Positions 10,201-20,235 of a stretch of 64,000 nucleotides of DNA are shown here, piece by piece. Under the pieces are notes generated by a model, which saw only the letters and a list, made by a program, of their open reading frames with translations, was not told where the DNA came from and searched no databases. Position 1 is the first letter of the stretch; every line of letters begins with the position of its first letter. The DNA lies in contig JAXIVH010000002.1 in NCBI GenBank assembly GCA_036785325.1, positions 11,031,278 through 11,095,277 on the forward strand, written 5' to 3'. Both the position numbers and the translations under genes were made by a program. This DNA is from Urophycis tenuis (lineage: Eukaryota; Chordata; Actinopteri; Gadiformes; Phycidae).

Positions 10201-10922
10201 ATCGCTGGCGCCATGACCAGGTCCTGCGGGCAATAGCAGACACCATCTGCACTGGCATCAACACCAGTAAGCGGCAACACCCAACCAAGAGCACGATCAC
10301 CTTTGTCCGAACAGGGGAGAAACCTCAACCCTCCAAGAAAACCCAGGGGGGCCTGCTCACAACAGCAAGGGATTGGCAGCTCCTGGTTGACCTAGGCAGG
10401 CAGTTGCGATTCCCGGACATCATTGCAACCACGACACTCCGGCCAGACATGGTCTTGATGTCCGGAGCCAGCAAGCAGGTGGTGCTCCTTGAGCTAACTG
10501 TCCCCTGAGAAGACAGAATGGAGGAAGCGCAGGAGAGGAAGAGTGCGAAGTACGCCGACCTTGTGGTTGAGTGTCGGAGGAATGGGTGGAAGGCCCGCTG
10601 CGAGCCTATTGAGGTGGGCTGCAGGGGTCTTGCAGGTAAGTCCCTACACCGGGTCCTGGGGCTCCTTGGGATCTGCGGACTGCATAGAAGAAGAGCCATC
10701 AAAAACATCCTGGAAGCAGCTGAGAAGGCTTCACGTTGGCTCTGGATGAAGAGGGGGGAGGCGTGGCGTAGTGCGCTACCTGGACACAAGTCGGGGGACT
10801 GATCACCCCTGGCTGGGTCGCCCGGGTGAGGGTGTCTGATGAAGACCCGAAACACCCTATGACCCTGGGAGCATCACTGATGATGTGTCCAGGTTGCACC
10901 ATGAGGTGTATTATAGTACTAA
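7275..10922 (+). mobile_element. R2/Hero-type LINE, array unit 3 (full 3648-bp unit)
   Basis: This is a second full unit, with the same borders as unit 2 (CCCAGT start, TACTAA end). Reading along both units I found one clear difference, the nonsense change near the endonuclease. Near-identity over 3.6 kb means either very recent duplication, ongoing gene conversion, or repeated assembly of the same reads. Confidence 0.92.
7281..10802 (+). pseudogene. R2/Hero-type polyprotein with one nonsense mutation
   Basis: This is the same frame as at 3633, but TGG has become TGA at 10506-10508, in the ELTVPWEDR motif of the nuclease. The product would stop after 1075 residues. It would keep the fingers, the whole reverse transcriptase and the first nuclease residues (RPD and E). 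It would lose the last 97 residues, including the WEDR...K part expected to complete the active site. The rest of the frame stays open to the normal TGA at 10800-10802. The copy is probably dead for target cleavage, while RT could still fold. Confidence 0.9.
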
Positions 10923-13900
10923 CCCAGTATGGTAATGCCATTGACTTCCAGGAAGAGACTGGATGACAACCCCGAAAGTGTGGTGACAACTGGAGAGACA
11001 GTCGACAGCCCGGAAAGACGGCAACCGGGGCAGGGAGGGGTAGCATCCCAAGCTGCAGCTCTCGCAAGGGAGCACCCAAACATCGCTACGAAGAACCCTA
11101 AAGAGACATACCCCCAGGGGCGCCCGAGAGGGGGGGAGAATGAGCGCCCCGAACGGACGGATTTTCTGGAAACGACCCCTGCGAATGGACTTTTGACTAC
11201 GAGTGCAGTCTGCAAATGTGGCAAGGTCTGCAAAAACCCGACAGGTCTAAAGATACATCAGACCAAGATGGGATGCCTAAGGAAACCTGTGGCGCAACGC
11301 ACAGTGCCAGTACCCTGTACGGCACCTGATGAGACGGAGGAGGATCCAGGCCCGGACGCTCACCACAGTGCCCAGAACCTCCAAGCACCACAGGCGCAAC
11401 CCCAAAGCAGACCGTCAGAGCATCGTCGGATATTGTGGCCCGCTGCCAACAAGGAGTCAGAGTGGCAACAGTTTGATGAAGATGTTGATACAGCCCTGGA
11501 AGCAGCCAAGGGTGATGTGGACCAGAGGCTCAAGACAATGAGCACGTTCATAATAAGCATTGCATCAGACAGGTTTGGCATCAAGGAACAACGCGCCACC
11601 AAGACTACAACTGCAGCACCATTTCCAAATCGGCGAGAGATCAGGATTTCCCAGCTCAGACAAGAGCTGAGGGTACTCAGGAGCCAGTACAGGAAGGCAG
11701 GCGATGATGAGAAGGCAGCCTTAGCAGAACTGAGGGGTGTGGTAAGGGGAAGGCTACTCACCCTTCGACGTGCCGAGTGGCACAGGAAGAAAGGCAAGGA
11801 GAAGGCCCGCAAGCGCAGCGCCTTCATTGCAAATCCATTTGGATTCACAAAGAAGCTGCTGGGAGAGAAACGCAGTGGTCAGCTCTCATGTCCGGAGGAG
11901 GACATCAACCGCCACATCAGGAACACCTACAGCGACGGCATGAGAGAGCAAGACCTTGGCCACTGCGCGGCCCTCATATGCCCACCAGAACCCTGCACCC
12001 TGTTTAACATCAGCGAACCCACCCTGAAGGAAGTTAAAGAGGTCATCAAATCTGCCCGAACAGCATCAGCACCAGGCCCAAGTGGAGTCCCTTACAAGGT
12101 CTTCAAGCAGTGTCCCCGTCTGTTGGAGCGTCTGTGGAAGATCTTCAGAGTGATCTGGAGAAGAGGGAAGGTACCTCAGCAGTGGAGGTACGCAGAGGGA
12201 GTATGGATTCCCAAGGAGGAGAATGCAAAGAACATCGAGCAGTTCAGGACAATCTCCCTCCTTAGTGTTGAGTGCAAGACCTTCTTCAAGATTGTTTCCA
12301 ATCGCCTCATGGGATTTCTCCTGAAGAACACCTATATTGACACCTCGGTGCAGAAGGGAGGAGTCCCAGGAGTTCCAGGGTGTATCGAACACACTGGCGT
12401 GGTAACACAGCTGATCCGTGAGGCGCGGGAGAGCAGAGGTGATTTGGCAGTGCTGTGGCTAGACCTCACCAACGCTTACGGATCAATTCCACACAAGCTG
12501 GTGGAATTGTCCCTGGGTAGATACCACGTCCCGGAGAAGGTCCGCAATCTCATCCTCGACTACTATAACAACTTTAGTCTGAGGGTGTCCTCTGGCACTT
12601 CAACATCAGATTGGCATCGTCTGGAGAAAGGCATCATTACAGGCTGCACAATCTCTGTGTCCTTGTTTGCACTGGCCATGAACATGCTTGTGAAGTCTGC
12701 GGAGGTGGAGTGCAGAGGCCCTTTGTCCAGATCCGGCTCCCGGCAACCCCCAATTAGAGCATTTATGGATGATCTCACGGTGACCACAACATCAGTGCCT
12801 GGATGCAGATGGCTCCTTCAAGGCCTTGATCGACTCATTAGTTGGGCAAGAATGAGTTTCAAGCCCACTAAGTCCAGGTCCTTAGTCTTGAAGAAAGGAA
12901 AGGTAACCGACCGCTTCCGCTTCAGTCTGGGAGACACAAAAATTCCAACTGTGTCAGAAAAGCCTGTGAAGAGCTTGGGCAAGCTCTTCACCAGCGATCT
13001 GAAGGACACCGCTGCGCGTCAAGCTACCAGCGATAACCTCAACACGTGGCTCTCAGCTGTGGACAAGTCAGGACTTCCTGGGAAGTTCAAAGCCTGGATC
13101 TATCAGCACGGCATCCTGCCTCGCCTCCTCTGGCCGCTGCTGATGTATGAATTCCCAATGACCACCGTGGAGGCTTTTGAGAGGAAGATCAGCTCCTCCC
13201 TGCGCAGGTGGCTCAGCCTGCCACGGAGCCTAAGCAGCGTTGCTTTGTTTGGGCACAACACCAAGCTGCAGCTTCCTTTCAGCAGTCTAGCAGAGGAGTT
13301 CAAGGTTTCCCGGGCCAGGGAAGTCCTGCTCTACAGAGATTCAGCAGACGGAAAGGTAGCTTCAGCAGGTGTGGAGGTCAGAACAGGAAGGAAGTGGCGT
13401 GCCCAGGATGCGGTGGAGCGGGCAGAGGCAAGGCTGCGGCACAGCACCCTGGTGGGGACCGTGGCTACTGGTCGGGCTGGACTGGGTAGCAACCCAAAAC
13501 CATGCTACGGCAGAGCCAGAGGAAGGGAGAGGCGAAAGCTTGTCCAGGAGGAGGTTCGCGCCGAGGTGGAGGAGGCTCGCTTCAGCAAATCGGTGGGCAT
13601 GAGCAAGCAGGGAGCCTGGACCAAGTGGGAGCACGCAGTTGGCCGTAAGATCACCTGGACTGAACTCTGGAAGGCGGAGCCACACCAGTTTAAGTTCTTG
13701 GTCAAATCAATTTATGACGTCCTCCCGAGTCCTGCCAACCTGTTTACCTGGGGCCTAACAGACTCACCGGCTTGCCAGCTCTGTCAGAAAAGAGGTTCAT
13801 TAGAACATATCCTCAGCAGTTGCTCTAAGGCCTTGGGAGATGGCAGGTATCGCTGGCGCCATGACCAGGTCCTGCGGGCAATAGCAGACACCATCTGCAC

Positions 13901-14570
13901 TGGCATCAACACCAGTAAGCGGCAACACCCAACCAAGAGCACGATCACCTTTGTCCGAACAGGGGAGAAACCTCAACCCTCCAAGAAAACCCAGGGGGGC
14001 CTGCTCACAACAGCAAGGGATTGGCAGCTCCTGGTTGACCTAGGCAGGCAGTTGCGATTCCCGGACATCATTGCAACCACGACACTCCGGCCAGACATGG
14101 TCTTGATGTCCGGAGCCAGCAAGCAGGTGGTGCTCCTTGAGCTAACTGTCCCCTGGGAAGACAGAATGGAGGAAGCGCAGGAGAGGAAGAGTGCGAAGTA
14201 CGCCGACCTTGTGGTTGAGTGTCGGAGGAATGGGTGGAAGGCCCGCTGCGAGCCTATTGAGGTGGGCTGCAGGGGTCTTGCAGGTAAGTCCCTACACCGG
14301 GTCCTGGGGCTCCTTGGGATCTGCGGACTGCATAGAAGAAGAGCCATCAAAAACATCCTGGAAGCAGCTGAGAAGGCTTCACGTTGGCTCTGGATGAAGA
14401 GGGGGGAGGCGTGGCGTAGTGCGCTACCTGGACACAAGTCGGGGGACTGATCACCCCTGGCTGGGTCGCCCGGGTGAGGGTGTCTGATGAAGACCCGAAA
14501 CACCCTATGACCCTGGGAGCATCACTGATGATGTGTCCAGGTTGCACCATGAGGTGTATTATAGTACTAA
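10923..14570 (+). mobile_element. R2/Hero-type LINE, array unit 4 (full 3648-bp unit, last copy)
   Basis: This last unit has the same left junction as the others. At its right end TACTAA is followed by TAAAAACAAG of LINE-A instead of CCCAGT. That gives the true outer 3' border of the array. The sequence TAGTACTAA also occurs by itself in LINE-A at 14691-14699, about 120 bases downstream. Confidence 0.92.
10929..14450 (+). CDS. R2/Hero-type retrotransposon polyprotein (intact, last copy)
   Basis: This is an intact 1173-residue frame that I could not tell apart from the protein encoded at 3633-7154. It has the same Cys/His finger, RT motifs A, B and FMDD, CCHC finger and PD...E nuclease. Because it is the outermost copy, its 3' UTR (14451-14570) is the only one followed by host sequence rather than by another unit. 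A transcript ending here would be a normal full-length monomer. No promoter is visible before it; like R2 it may depend on a transcript that reads in from upstream, here the preceding units. Confidence 0.9.
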   Translation: MVMPLTSRKRLDDNPESVVTTGETVDSPERRQPGQGGVASQAAALAREHPNIATKNPKETYPQGRPRGGENERPERTDFLETTPANGLLTTSAVCKCGKVCKNPTGLKIHQTKMGCLRKPVAQRTVPVPCTAPDETEEDPGPDAHHSAQNLQAPQAQPQSRPSEHRRILWPAANKESEWQQFDEDVDTALEAAKGDVDQRLKTMSTFIISIASDRFGIKEQRATKTTTAAPFPNRREIRISQLRQELRVLRSQYRKAGDDEKAALAELRGVVRGRLLTLRRAEWHRKKGKEKARKRSAFIANPFGFTKKLLGEKRSGQLSCPEEDINRHIRNTYSDGMREQDLGHCAALICPPEPCTLFNISEPTLKEVKEVIKSARTASAPGPSGVPYKVFKQCPRLLERLWKIFRVIWRRGKVPQQWRYAEGVWIPKEENAKNIEQFRTISLLSVECKTFFKIVSNRLMGFLLKNTYIDTSVQKGGVPGVPGCIEHTGVVTQLIREARESRGDLAVLWLDLTNAYGSIPHKLVELSLGRYHVPEKVRNLILDYYNNFSLRVSSGTSTSDWHRLEKGIITGCTISVSLFALAMNMLVKSAEVECRGPLSRSGSRQPPIRAFMDDLTVTTTSVPGCRWLLQGLDRLISWARMSFKPTKSRSLVLKKGKVTDRFRFSLGDTKIPTVSEKPVKSLGKLFTSDLKDTAARQATSDNLNTWLSAVDKSGLPGKFKAWIYQHGILPRLLWPLLMYEFPMTTVEAFERKISSSLRRWLSLPRSLSSVALFGHNTKLQLPFSSLAEEFKVSRAREVLLYRDSADGKVASAGVEVRTGRKWRAQDAVERAEARLRHSTLVGTVATGRAGLGSNPKPCYGRARGRERRKLVQEEVRAEVEEARFSKSVGMSKQGAWTKWEHAVGRKITWTELWKAEPHQFKFLVKSIYDVLPSPANLFTWGLTDSPACQLCQKRGSLEHILSSCSKALGDGRYRWRHDQVLRAIADTICTGINTSKRQHPTKSTITFVRTGEKPQPSKKTQGGLLTTARDWQLLVDLGRQLRFPDIIATTTLRPDMVLMSGASKQVVLLELTVPWEDRMEEAQERKSAKYADLVVECRRNGWKARCEPIEVGCRGLAGKSLHRVLGLLGICGLHRRRAIKNILEAAEKASRWLWMKRGEAWRSALPGHKSGD

Positions 14571-15142
14571 TAAAAACAAGTTAACCAATATTATAAGGGT
14601 ATGTAGGAAAGAATACTATAGTAAAATATTAGATTACAACAAAAGCAATATGAAAGGAATATGGGACATATTAAATAGTATTATTAAAAATAGTACTAAA
14701 CAACAGAGCTACCCTCAATATTTTATTGATAATAACATTAAAAAGGATAATATGGACGATGTGGACAACAGCTTAAATCATTTTTTTGTCAATGTTGGAC
14801 CAAACCTGGCAAAAAAAATTCCAGATCCATTGTTACCTGAGGATTGGAATGATAACCTTATAGTGAGAAATCCCAGTTCAATGTTCCTCACAGCAGTGGA
14901 AGAAAAATAAATAATAGATATAGTAAATGAATGTAAATACAAAACATCTACTGACTCAAATGAAATTGATATGAAAGTTGTAAAAAAAAAGGTCATTGAG
15001 GGGATTTCTGAACCACTTACATACATCTGTAACTTCCAATCATTCCAAACCGGAAAATTTCCTAACAATATGAAAATAGCTAAAGTTGTGCCGCTGTATA
15101 AAACTGGGGATAGACACCACTTCACAAATTACAGGCCAGTTT
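14571..15142 (+). pseudogene. LINE-A relic, 3' part: start of reverse transcriptase
   Basis: Reading resumes with NKLTNIIRVCRKEYYSKIL, which completes the basic linker interrupted at 1427. It continues through the finger region (HFFVNVGPNLAKKIP, about 14779-14823). A TAA at 14908 breaks the frame, and reading goes on behind it with IIDIVNECKYKTSTDSNEID and later IAKVVPLYKTGDRHHFTNYRPVS (about 15076-15140). TNYRPVS is the well-known RT motif 1 region of jockey/CR1/L2-type LINEs. The element stops there, at the palindrome that leads into LINE-B. Catalytic RT motifs were not found elsewhere in the window. Confidence 0.82.
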
Positions 15143-15162
15143 CTGGCCTGTAATTTGTGAAG
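15120..15162. repeat. Perfect short palindrome at the LINE-A/LINE-B join
   Basis: Twenty bases ending in GGCCAG (15120-15139) are followed by TTT and by their exact reverse complement (15143-15162). The left arm is LINE-A coding sequence (the TNYRPVS codons). The right arm is an inverted copy placed directly before the CAAGATGGCGGCG start of LINE-B. It is best read as a snap-back made when LINE-B inserted. Confidence 0.9.
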
Positions 15163-18100
15163 CAAGATGGCGGCGCGCACGGGTGCAGCGGCTCTTAGCT
15201 CTCCAGCTTGGTGTTTTTTATTTATTATTTTCTCGTTAGTATTTGTTCTGTTTAGCGATGCAGATGTCACCTACAGTAGACAGGAATTAATCGATATCGG
15301 TTTCGGACTCTACCAACCAGTAACTGCAGAATACCAGCGCACAAAACACATACCGGCAGACATAGCGAGGATACCGGGATCTCCGTGGATGGTCATGCCT
15401 CCCATCAAGCGACGGAGACGGTGATGGGAAAGGAAACAGAAGCGAGGCTGCAGGTCGGGCCTAGCGGCTAGGCTAAGGAGGCAGCCCCATAGACCACCGC
15501 TTCCCAGCATCTTTCTGACCAACGCCAGATCCATCACTCACAAGACGGACGATTTGGAACTTCAACTCGCAACGAACAGCTTTGTACGGAACTGCAGTGT
15601 TATTTTCATCACGGAGACGTGGCTTAACCCACTGATTCCCGACGCTGCAGTGACGCTAGCCAGCCAAACGCTTCACCGGCACGACAGAACCAGAAACTCC
15701 GGTAAGAGCAAAGGAGGGGGGCTTTGCATCTACGTGCACACCGACTGGTGTAATAACAGCAGGATCATTGACACTCACTGCTCTCCTGATTTAGAGGTTC
15801 TGGCAGTCTCGTGCAGACCCTTCTATCTACCGAGGGAGCTAACGGTAGTCACTGTGATAGCTGTTTACATACCGCCGGATGCTAACGTTAGCACAGCTCT
15901 CAGCCTGCTGCTAGAGACTGTAAACAAACAGCAGCTCGCTAACCCCGATGATGTAATGATCATTGCCGGTGACTTCAACCAAGCGTGCCTAAAGACTGTT
16001 CTGCCCAAATTCGTCCAGTATGTGGAGTGTGCCACCAGAGGAGTCAAAACCTTGGACCATGTTTATTCCAACATTAAACATGCTTACAAGGCCACCCCCC
16101 TCCCCCACCTAGCTGGATCTGATCACCTCTGCCTGGCTCTCACCCCCTCCTACACCCCCCTCCGGAGGAAAAGAGAGCCACAGAAAAGGACTATCACCAC
16201 ATGGCCTGAGGACGCTATCCCACAGTTACAAGACTGGTTTTCCCACACTCATTGGGATTTATTTGAAAACAACAATCTACAGGAATACACGGACACTGTG
16301 CTTTCCTACATCAAATACTGCATGGACACGGTAAAAGTAACCAAACAAATCCGGGTTTTCCCAAATCAAAAACCCTAGATCACCAGTGAAATCCAGGCAC
16401 TCCTCAAATCCCGCAACACTGCCTTCAGGTCAGGAGACCAGTCCCTCTACAGTGCTGCTAGAGCTGACCTGAAGAGAGGCATCAAAGAGGCCAAGCGGGC
16501 CTACAAACGGAAAATTGAGGAACATTTCACTGGAAATAACCCCCGGAAAATGTGGCAGGGTCTACAGCACATCACAAATTACAATGACAATAACAGGGTG
16601 TCTGTAAACGCAGATGCCTCGCTTGCAGAGGAGCTAAACCGCTTCTTTGCTCGCTTTGAGTCTGACAGAGCAGGCTCAGCCACACTACACCCATCCCCCT
16701 CCTGTAGCACACTGACACTTCAGGAACACGAAGTGAGACGTGCGCTAAGGACTGTAAACACCAGGAAGGCAGCCGGCCCGGATGGAGTACCTGGGAAGGT
16801 ACTCAAAGCCTGTGCTGACCAACTGACTGGGGTCTTCACACAGATTTTTAACCGCTCCCTGCAACAATCCATCATCCCCTCTTGCCTGAAATCTGCCACA
16901 ATCATCCCCGTACCAAAGAAACCAGCCACTAAAGACCTGAATGACTACAGGCCTGTTGCACGTACGCCTGTGATCATGAAGTGCTTTGAGAGGTTGGTCG
17001 CACATCATATCAGGGACTCTCTTCCACCCTCAGTTGACCCCCACCAGTTTGCTTACAGAGCAAACCGGTCTACTGACGACGCCATTCAGGTAGCTCTTCA
17101 CACTGCACTGAACCACCTGGAACACCCGGGGAACTATGTGAGGATGCTCTTCATTGACTACAGCTCAGCCTTCAACACAATCATACCGGATATCCTGACA
17201 GATAAACTTTCCCTCCTTGGACTATCCCCCTCCATAATCAGCTGGATTAAGGACTTTCTTACAAACCGCCCACAAACTGTCAGACTAGGCTCCCACCTCT
17301 CCTCCACCATCATGCTCAGCACAGGCTCCCCTCAGGGGTGTGTGCTGAGTCCTCTATTGTACTCACTGTACACCCTCGACTGCACACCAACCCATCTCAC
17401 CAACTCCATCATAAAGTTTGCTGATGACACCACTGTGGTCGGACTCATCTCAGACGGGAATGAGTCCGCCTACAGAGATGATATTGGCAAACTGACAGCA
17501 TGGTGTGGGGTGAACAATCTCACACTCAACACCACAAAAACAAAAGAAATAGTCCTGGACTTTCGAAAAAACAATACAGACCCGGCCCCACTGCTCATAA
17601 ACGGAGAGTGTGTGGAAAGGGTCAAATCATTCAAATTTCTGGGGGTTTACATCACCGACAAGCTCTCCTGGTCTGTCAACACCGCAGCAGTGGTGAAGAA
17701 GGCCCAGCAAAGACTCCACTTCCTGAAAGTACTCAGGAGAAACAACCTGGAGAAGGAACTGCTGGTGTCATTTTACAGAGCCACTGTAGAGAGCATCCTC
17801 ACGTACTGCATCACAGTGTGGTACTGGGGGTGCACTGCAGCAGACAGGAGAGCACTGCAGAGAGTGATAAACACTGCCCAGAGGATCACTGGCTGCTCTC
17901 TGCCTTCACTGGACACCATAGCTAGCTCTCGCTACCTCAGCAGAGCTAGAAAAATATGCATGGACTGTTTTCACCCCGGTCACAAACTGTTCAACCTGTT
18001 GCCCTCCAGCAGGCGCTACAGGATCCATAAAACACAGACAAACAGATTCAGGGACAGTTTCTACCCCAGAGCCATCCGTGCTCTGAACGGTGCATAAATC

Positions 18101-18190
18101 ATATCCACCACCCCTGTCATCATGTGCAATAACTGTCACAACTACTGCAATTCTACCTATTATATCATGTGCAATTACAAAATCATATAT
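15163..18190 (+). mobile_element. LINE-B: near-complete CR1/L2/Rex1-group LINE
   Basis: The element starts at AAGATGGCGGCG, a common start of fish LINEs of this kind, and carries one long frame followed by a short A/T-rich 3' UTR. The 3' end is cut or hidden where it meets the antisense Hero copy near 18190. No clear target duplication was found; the left border is the palindrome described separately. Confidence 0.8.
15167..18097 (+). pseudogene. LINE-B polyprotein (APE endonuclease and RT), two nonsense mutations
   Basis: One reading frame of 977 codons runs from the ATG at 15167 to the TAA at 18095-18097. It is broken only by TGA at 15422-15424 and TAG at 16376-16378. The second sits where relatives have KPW and is a likely TGG to TAG change. 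The N-terminus is basic. APE motifs follow: FITETWLNP (about 15605), VIAVYIPPDANV (about 15860), IIAGDFNQ (about 15958) and GSDHLCL (about 16117). RT has a NDYRPVA motif (about 16939), LFIDYSSAFNTIIP (motif A, about 17148), TGSPQGCVLSPLLYS (motif B, about 17322) and KFADDTTVV (catalytic ADD, about 17415). Such wording is typical of fish CR1/L2/Rex1-group LINEs. No frameshift was seen, so it is a recently silenced copy. Confidence 0.85.
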
Positions 18191-18257
18191 GTGCTTGAAA
18201 GAAACATCTCCTGGATGCAACTGGGACGCATCATCAGTGATGTAGCCTGGGGTCATT

Positions 18258-18289
18258 GAGTGTTTCGGGTCTCGCAACATCAGACACTC
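18258..18289 (-). ncRNA. Hero-type 3' UTR hairpin 1, second subfamily
   Basis: On the minus strand GAGTGT (18289-18284 read as the first arm) pairs with ACACTC (18263-18258). The array units have GGGTGT and ACACCC at the same place, so one base pair has changed on both sides while pairing is kept. A CATCA-CTGA-TGATG hairpin also follows, as in the array. Confidence 0.55.
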
Positions 18290-18316
18290 TCGCCCAAGTG
18301 ACCCAGCCGGGGTTAA

Positions 18317-20089
18317 TCATGCCCCAACTTGCGTCCCAGTAGCAGTCCACGGATCTGCCCTTTTGAGCCATAGCCACCTAGTGGCCTTCTCTGTGGCTTC
18401 GCTAGCGGATTTAATGGCCTTCTTCTTGGCCGCCCCTGTCACACCCAACCGTCCTAGGACTTTGCAGAGAGAACGTCCAGCAAAGCCTCTACAGCCAACT
18501 TCTATTGGCTCGTAGAACGTCTTCCAGCCCCTGCCCCTGCACTCCTCCACCAGTTCCTGGTACTTGGCACGTTTCCTTTCGTTGGCTTCCTCCATGCGCT
18601 CTTCCCAGGGTACTGTAAGTTCCAGCATGATCAGATGTTTTGAGGCCTCAGAGGTGATGATCATGTCTGGCCGGAGAGATGTTACTGCGATGTGCTGGGG
18701 GAACCTCAGCTGTTTTCCCAGGTCAACCTGCACCTGCCAATCAGAGGCAGTGTGGAGGAGTCCTGTTGTTTTCTGTGGACATGCCTGGGGTCTCTCTCCT
18801 GCCTTGATGAAAGGGACTGCCTTGTTCGGAGCTTGATGGTGTTTGCTCGTGCTGATAGCCAGGGCTATGCTCTCAGCAACTGCTTTCAAATCCTGGTCAT
18901 GGCGCCAGCGGTAGCGACCATCAGCCAGGGACTTTGGGCAGCTGCTGAGGAGATGTTCCAAGGAGCCTCTTCCGGAGCAAAGGAGACAGGAAGGTGTCTC
19001 GCTCCTCCCCCACACATGAAGGTTCGCTGGGCTCGGGAGGGCGTCGTAAACTGCCTGCACAAGGAACCGGACGCGGTGGAAGTCTGCTTGCATGATGTTC
19101 GACCAGGTGACTTTGCGCTGTAACGTGCTCTCCCACCTCGTACATGCCCCCTGCTGCCGGAGTCCAACTGCCCTACTCACTCGCTCTTCCTCCACACCTG
19201 CACGGACCTCTTCCTGGAGTAGCTGGTGTCTCTCTTTTCCCCGGGCCTGACTCACTTGGGTCTTTGGGAAATAGCCCAGGCCTGCTCTCCCCGTTGCCAA
19301 GACCCCTACCAGTGCTTTCTGCCTTAGGCGTGACTCTGCCACCTCCACTGCCTTCTCAGCTCTCCACTTCCTTCCTGTCCTCACTTCGATGCCAGCTGAT
19401 GACACCTTGCTGTCCTTGGAATCCCTGTACTGTAGAGCCTCTCTTGTTCGTGCCACCTTGAACTCTTCAGTGAGCCCACTGAAGGGTAGCTGGAGGGTGT
19501 TACTTGTCCCGTACAAGGCAGCGCTGGTGAGGCTGCGAGGAAGGCCCAGCCACTTCAGAAGAAAGCCGCTGATCTTCCTTTCAAGAGATTCCACAGTTGT
19601 TACAGGGACTGCGTAGACAAGAAGGGGCCACAAGACTCTGGGCAGAATGGAGTGCTGGTAGATCCAGGCTTTAAATCTACCAGGCAGGCCGGACTTGTCC
19701 ACCTTGGTGAGCCACGCTCCTAGTTGTTCACCAGACTCCTCGATGGCAGCAGCGTCTCTCAGGGTTGAGTCAAAGAGCTTCCCCAGGCTCTTGACTGGTT
19801 GTTCCGAAATTGTTGGGATCTCTGTTCCAGAGATCGAAAACCGGAACTTATCCATCACCTTCCCCCTCTTCAGTACCATGGACCTTGACTTGGAGGGCTT
19901 GAAGCTCATCCTCGCCCATGTGATGAGTCTCTCCAAACCCTGCAGGATCCACCTGCTCCCTGGGACAGATGTTGTGGTGATGGTAAGGTCATCCATGTAG
20001 GCTCTTATAGGAGGCTGGCGAACACCTGATCTGGATAGGGGCCCTCTACATTCCACCTCTGCAGCCTGGACCACCATGTTCATTGCCAA
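18317..20089 (-). pseudogene. Hero-type RT/endonuclease fragment
   Basis: The 590-codon open frame starts within RT motif B (ALAMNMVVQAAEVE). Coding similarity continues upstream to about 20235 without the N-terminal half. It has catalytic YMDD (about 20002-19991), the thumb (VDKSGLPGRFKAWIYQHSI), a CCHC finger (CLLCSGRGSLEHLLSSC) and the nuclease core (RPDMIITSEASKHLIMLELT, about 18600-18670). No stop interrupts it, so the copy is not old, but without finger and palm it cannot work. It resembles the permuted copy at 27671-29920 more than the array. Confidence 0.85.
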
Positions 20090-20235
20090 TGCGAAAAGGA
20101 TAACGGAGATGGTGCAACCTGTTATTGTTCCTTTTTCAAGGCGATGCCAGTCTGATGTTACTGACCCAGAAGTGAACCTGAGCCTGAAATTGGCATAATA
20201 ATCCAGGATCTGGTGCTTGATCTTTAGCGAGTGTC

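Larger units (their letters stand above)
18192..20235 (-). mobile_element. Hero-type LINE, antisense 5'-truncated copy of a second subfamily
   Basis: The minus strand carries the 3' UTR (18192-18316) and the C-terminal half of a Hero-type protein. It is clearly related to the array units but diverged. The 3' UTR keeps the hairpin order and the two GACCC boxes. The 5' truncation lies near 20235, within the RT segment that reads KIKHQILDYYANFR. The 3' end abuts the end of LINE-B, tail to tail. Confidence 0.85.

Noticed and set aside
1428..14570. Array as a gene-sized protein-coding tandem family of the host
   Set aside because: Reverse transcriptase and PD-(D/E)xK motifs and the 5'-truncated first copy identify a LINE.
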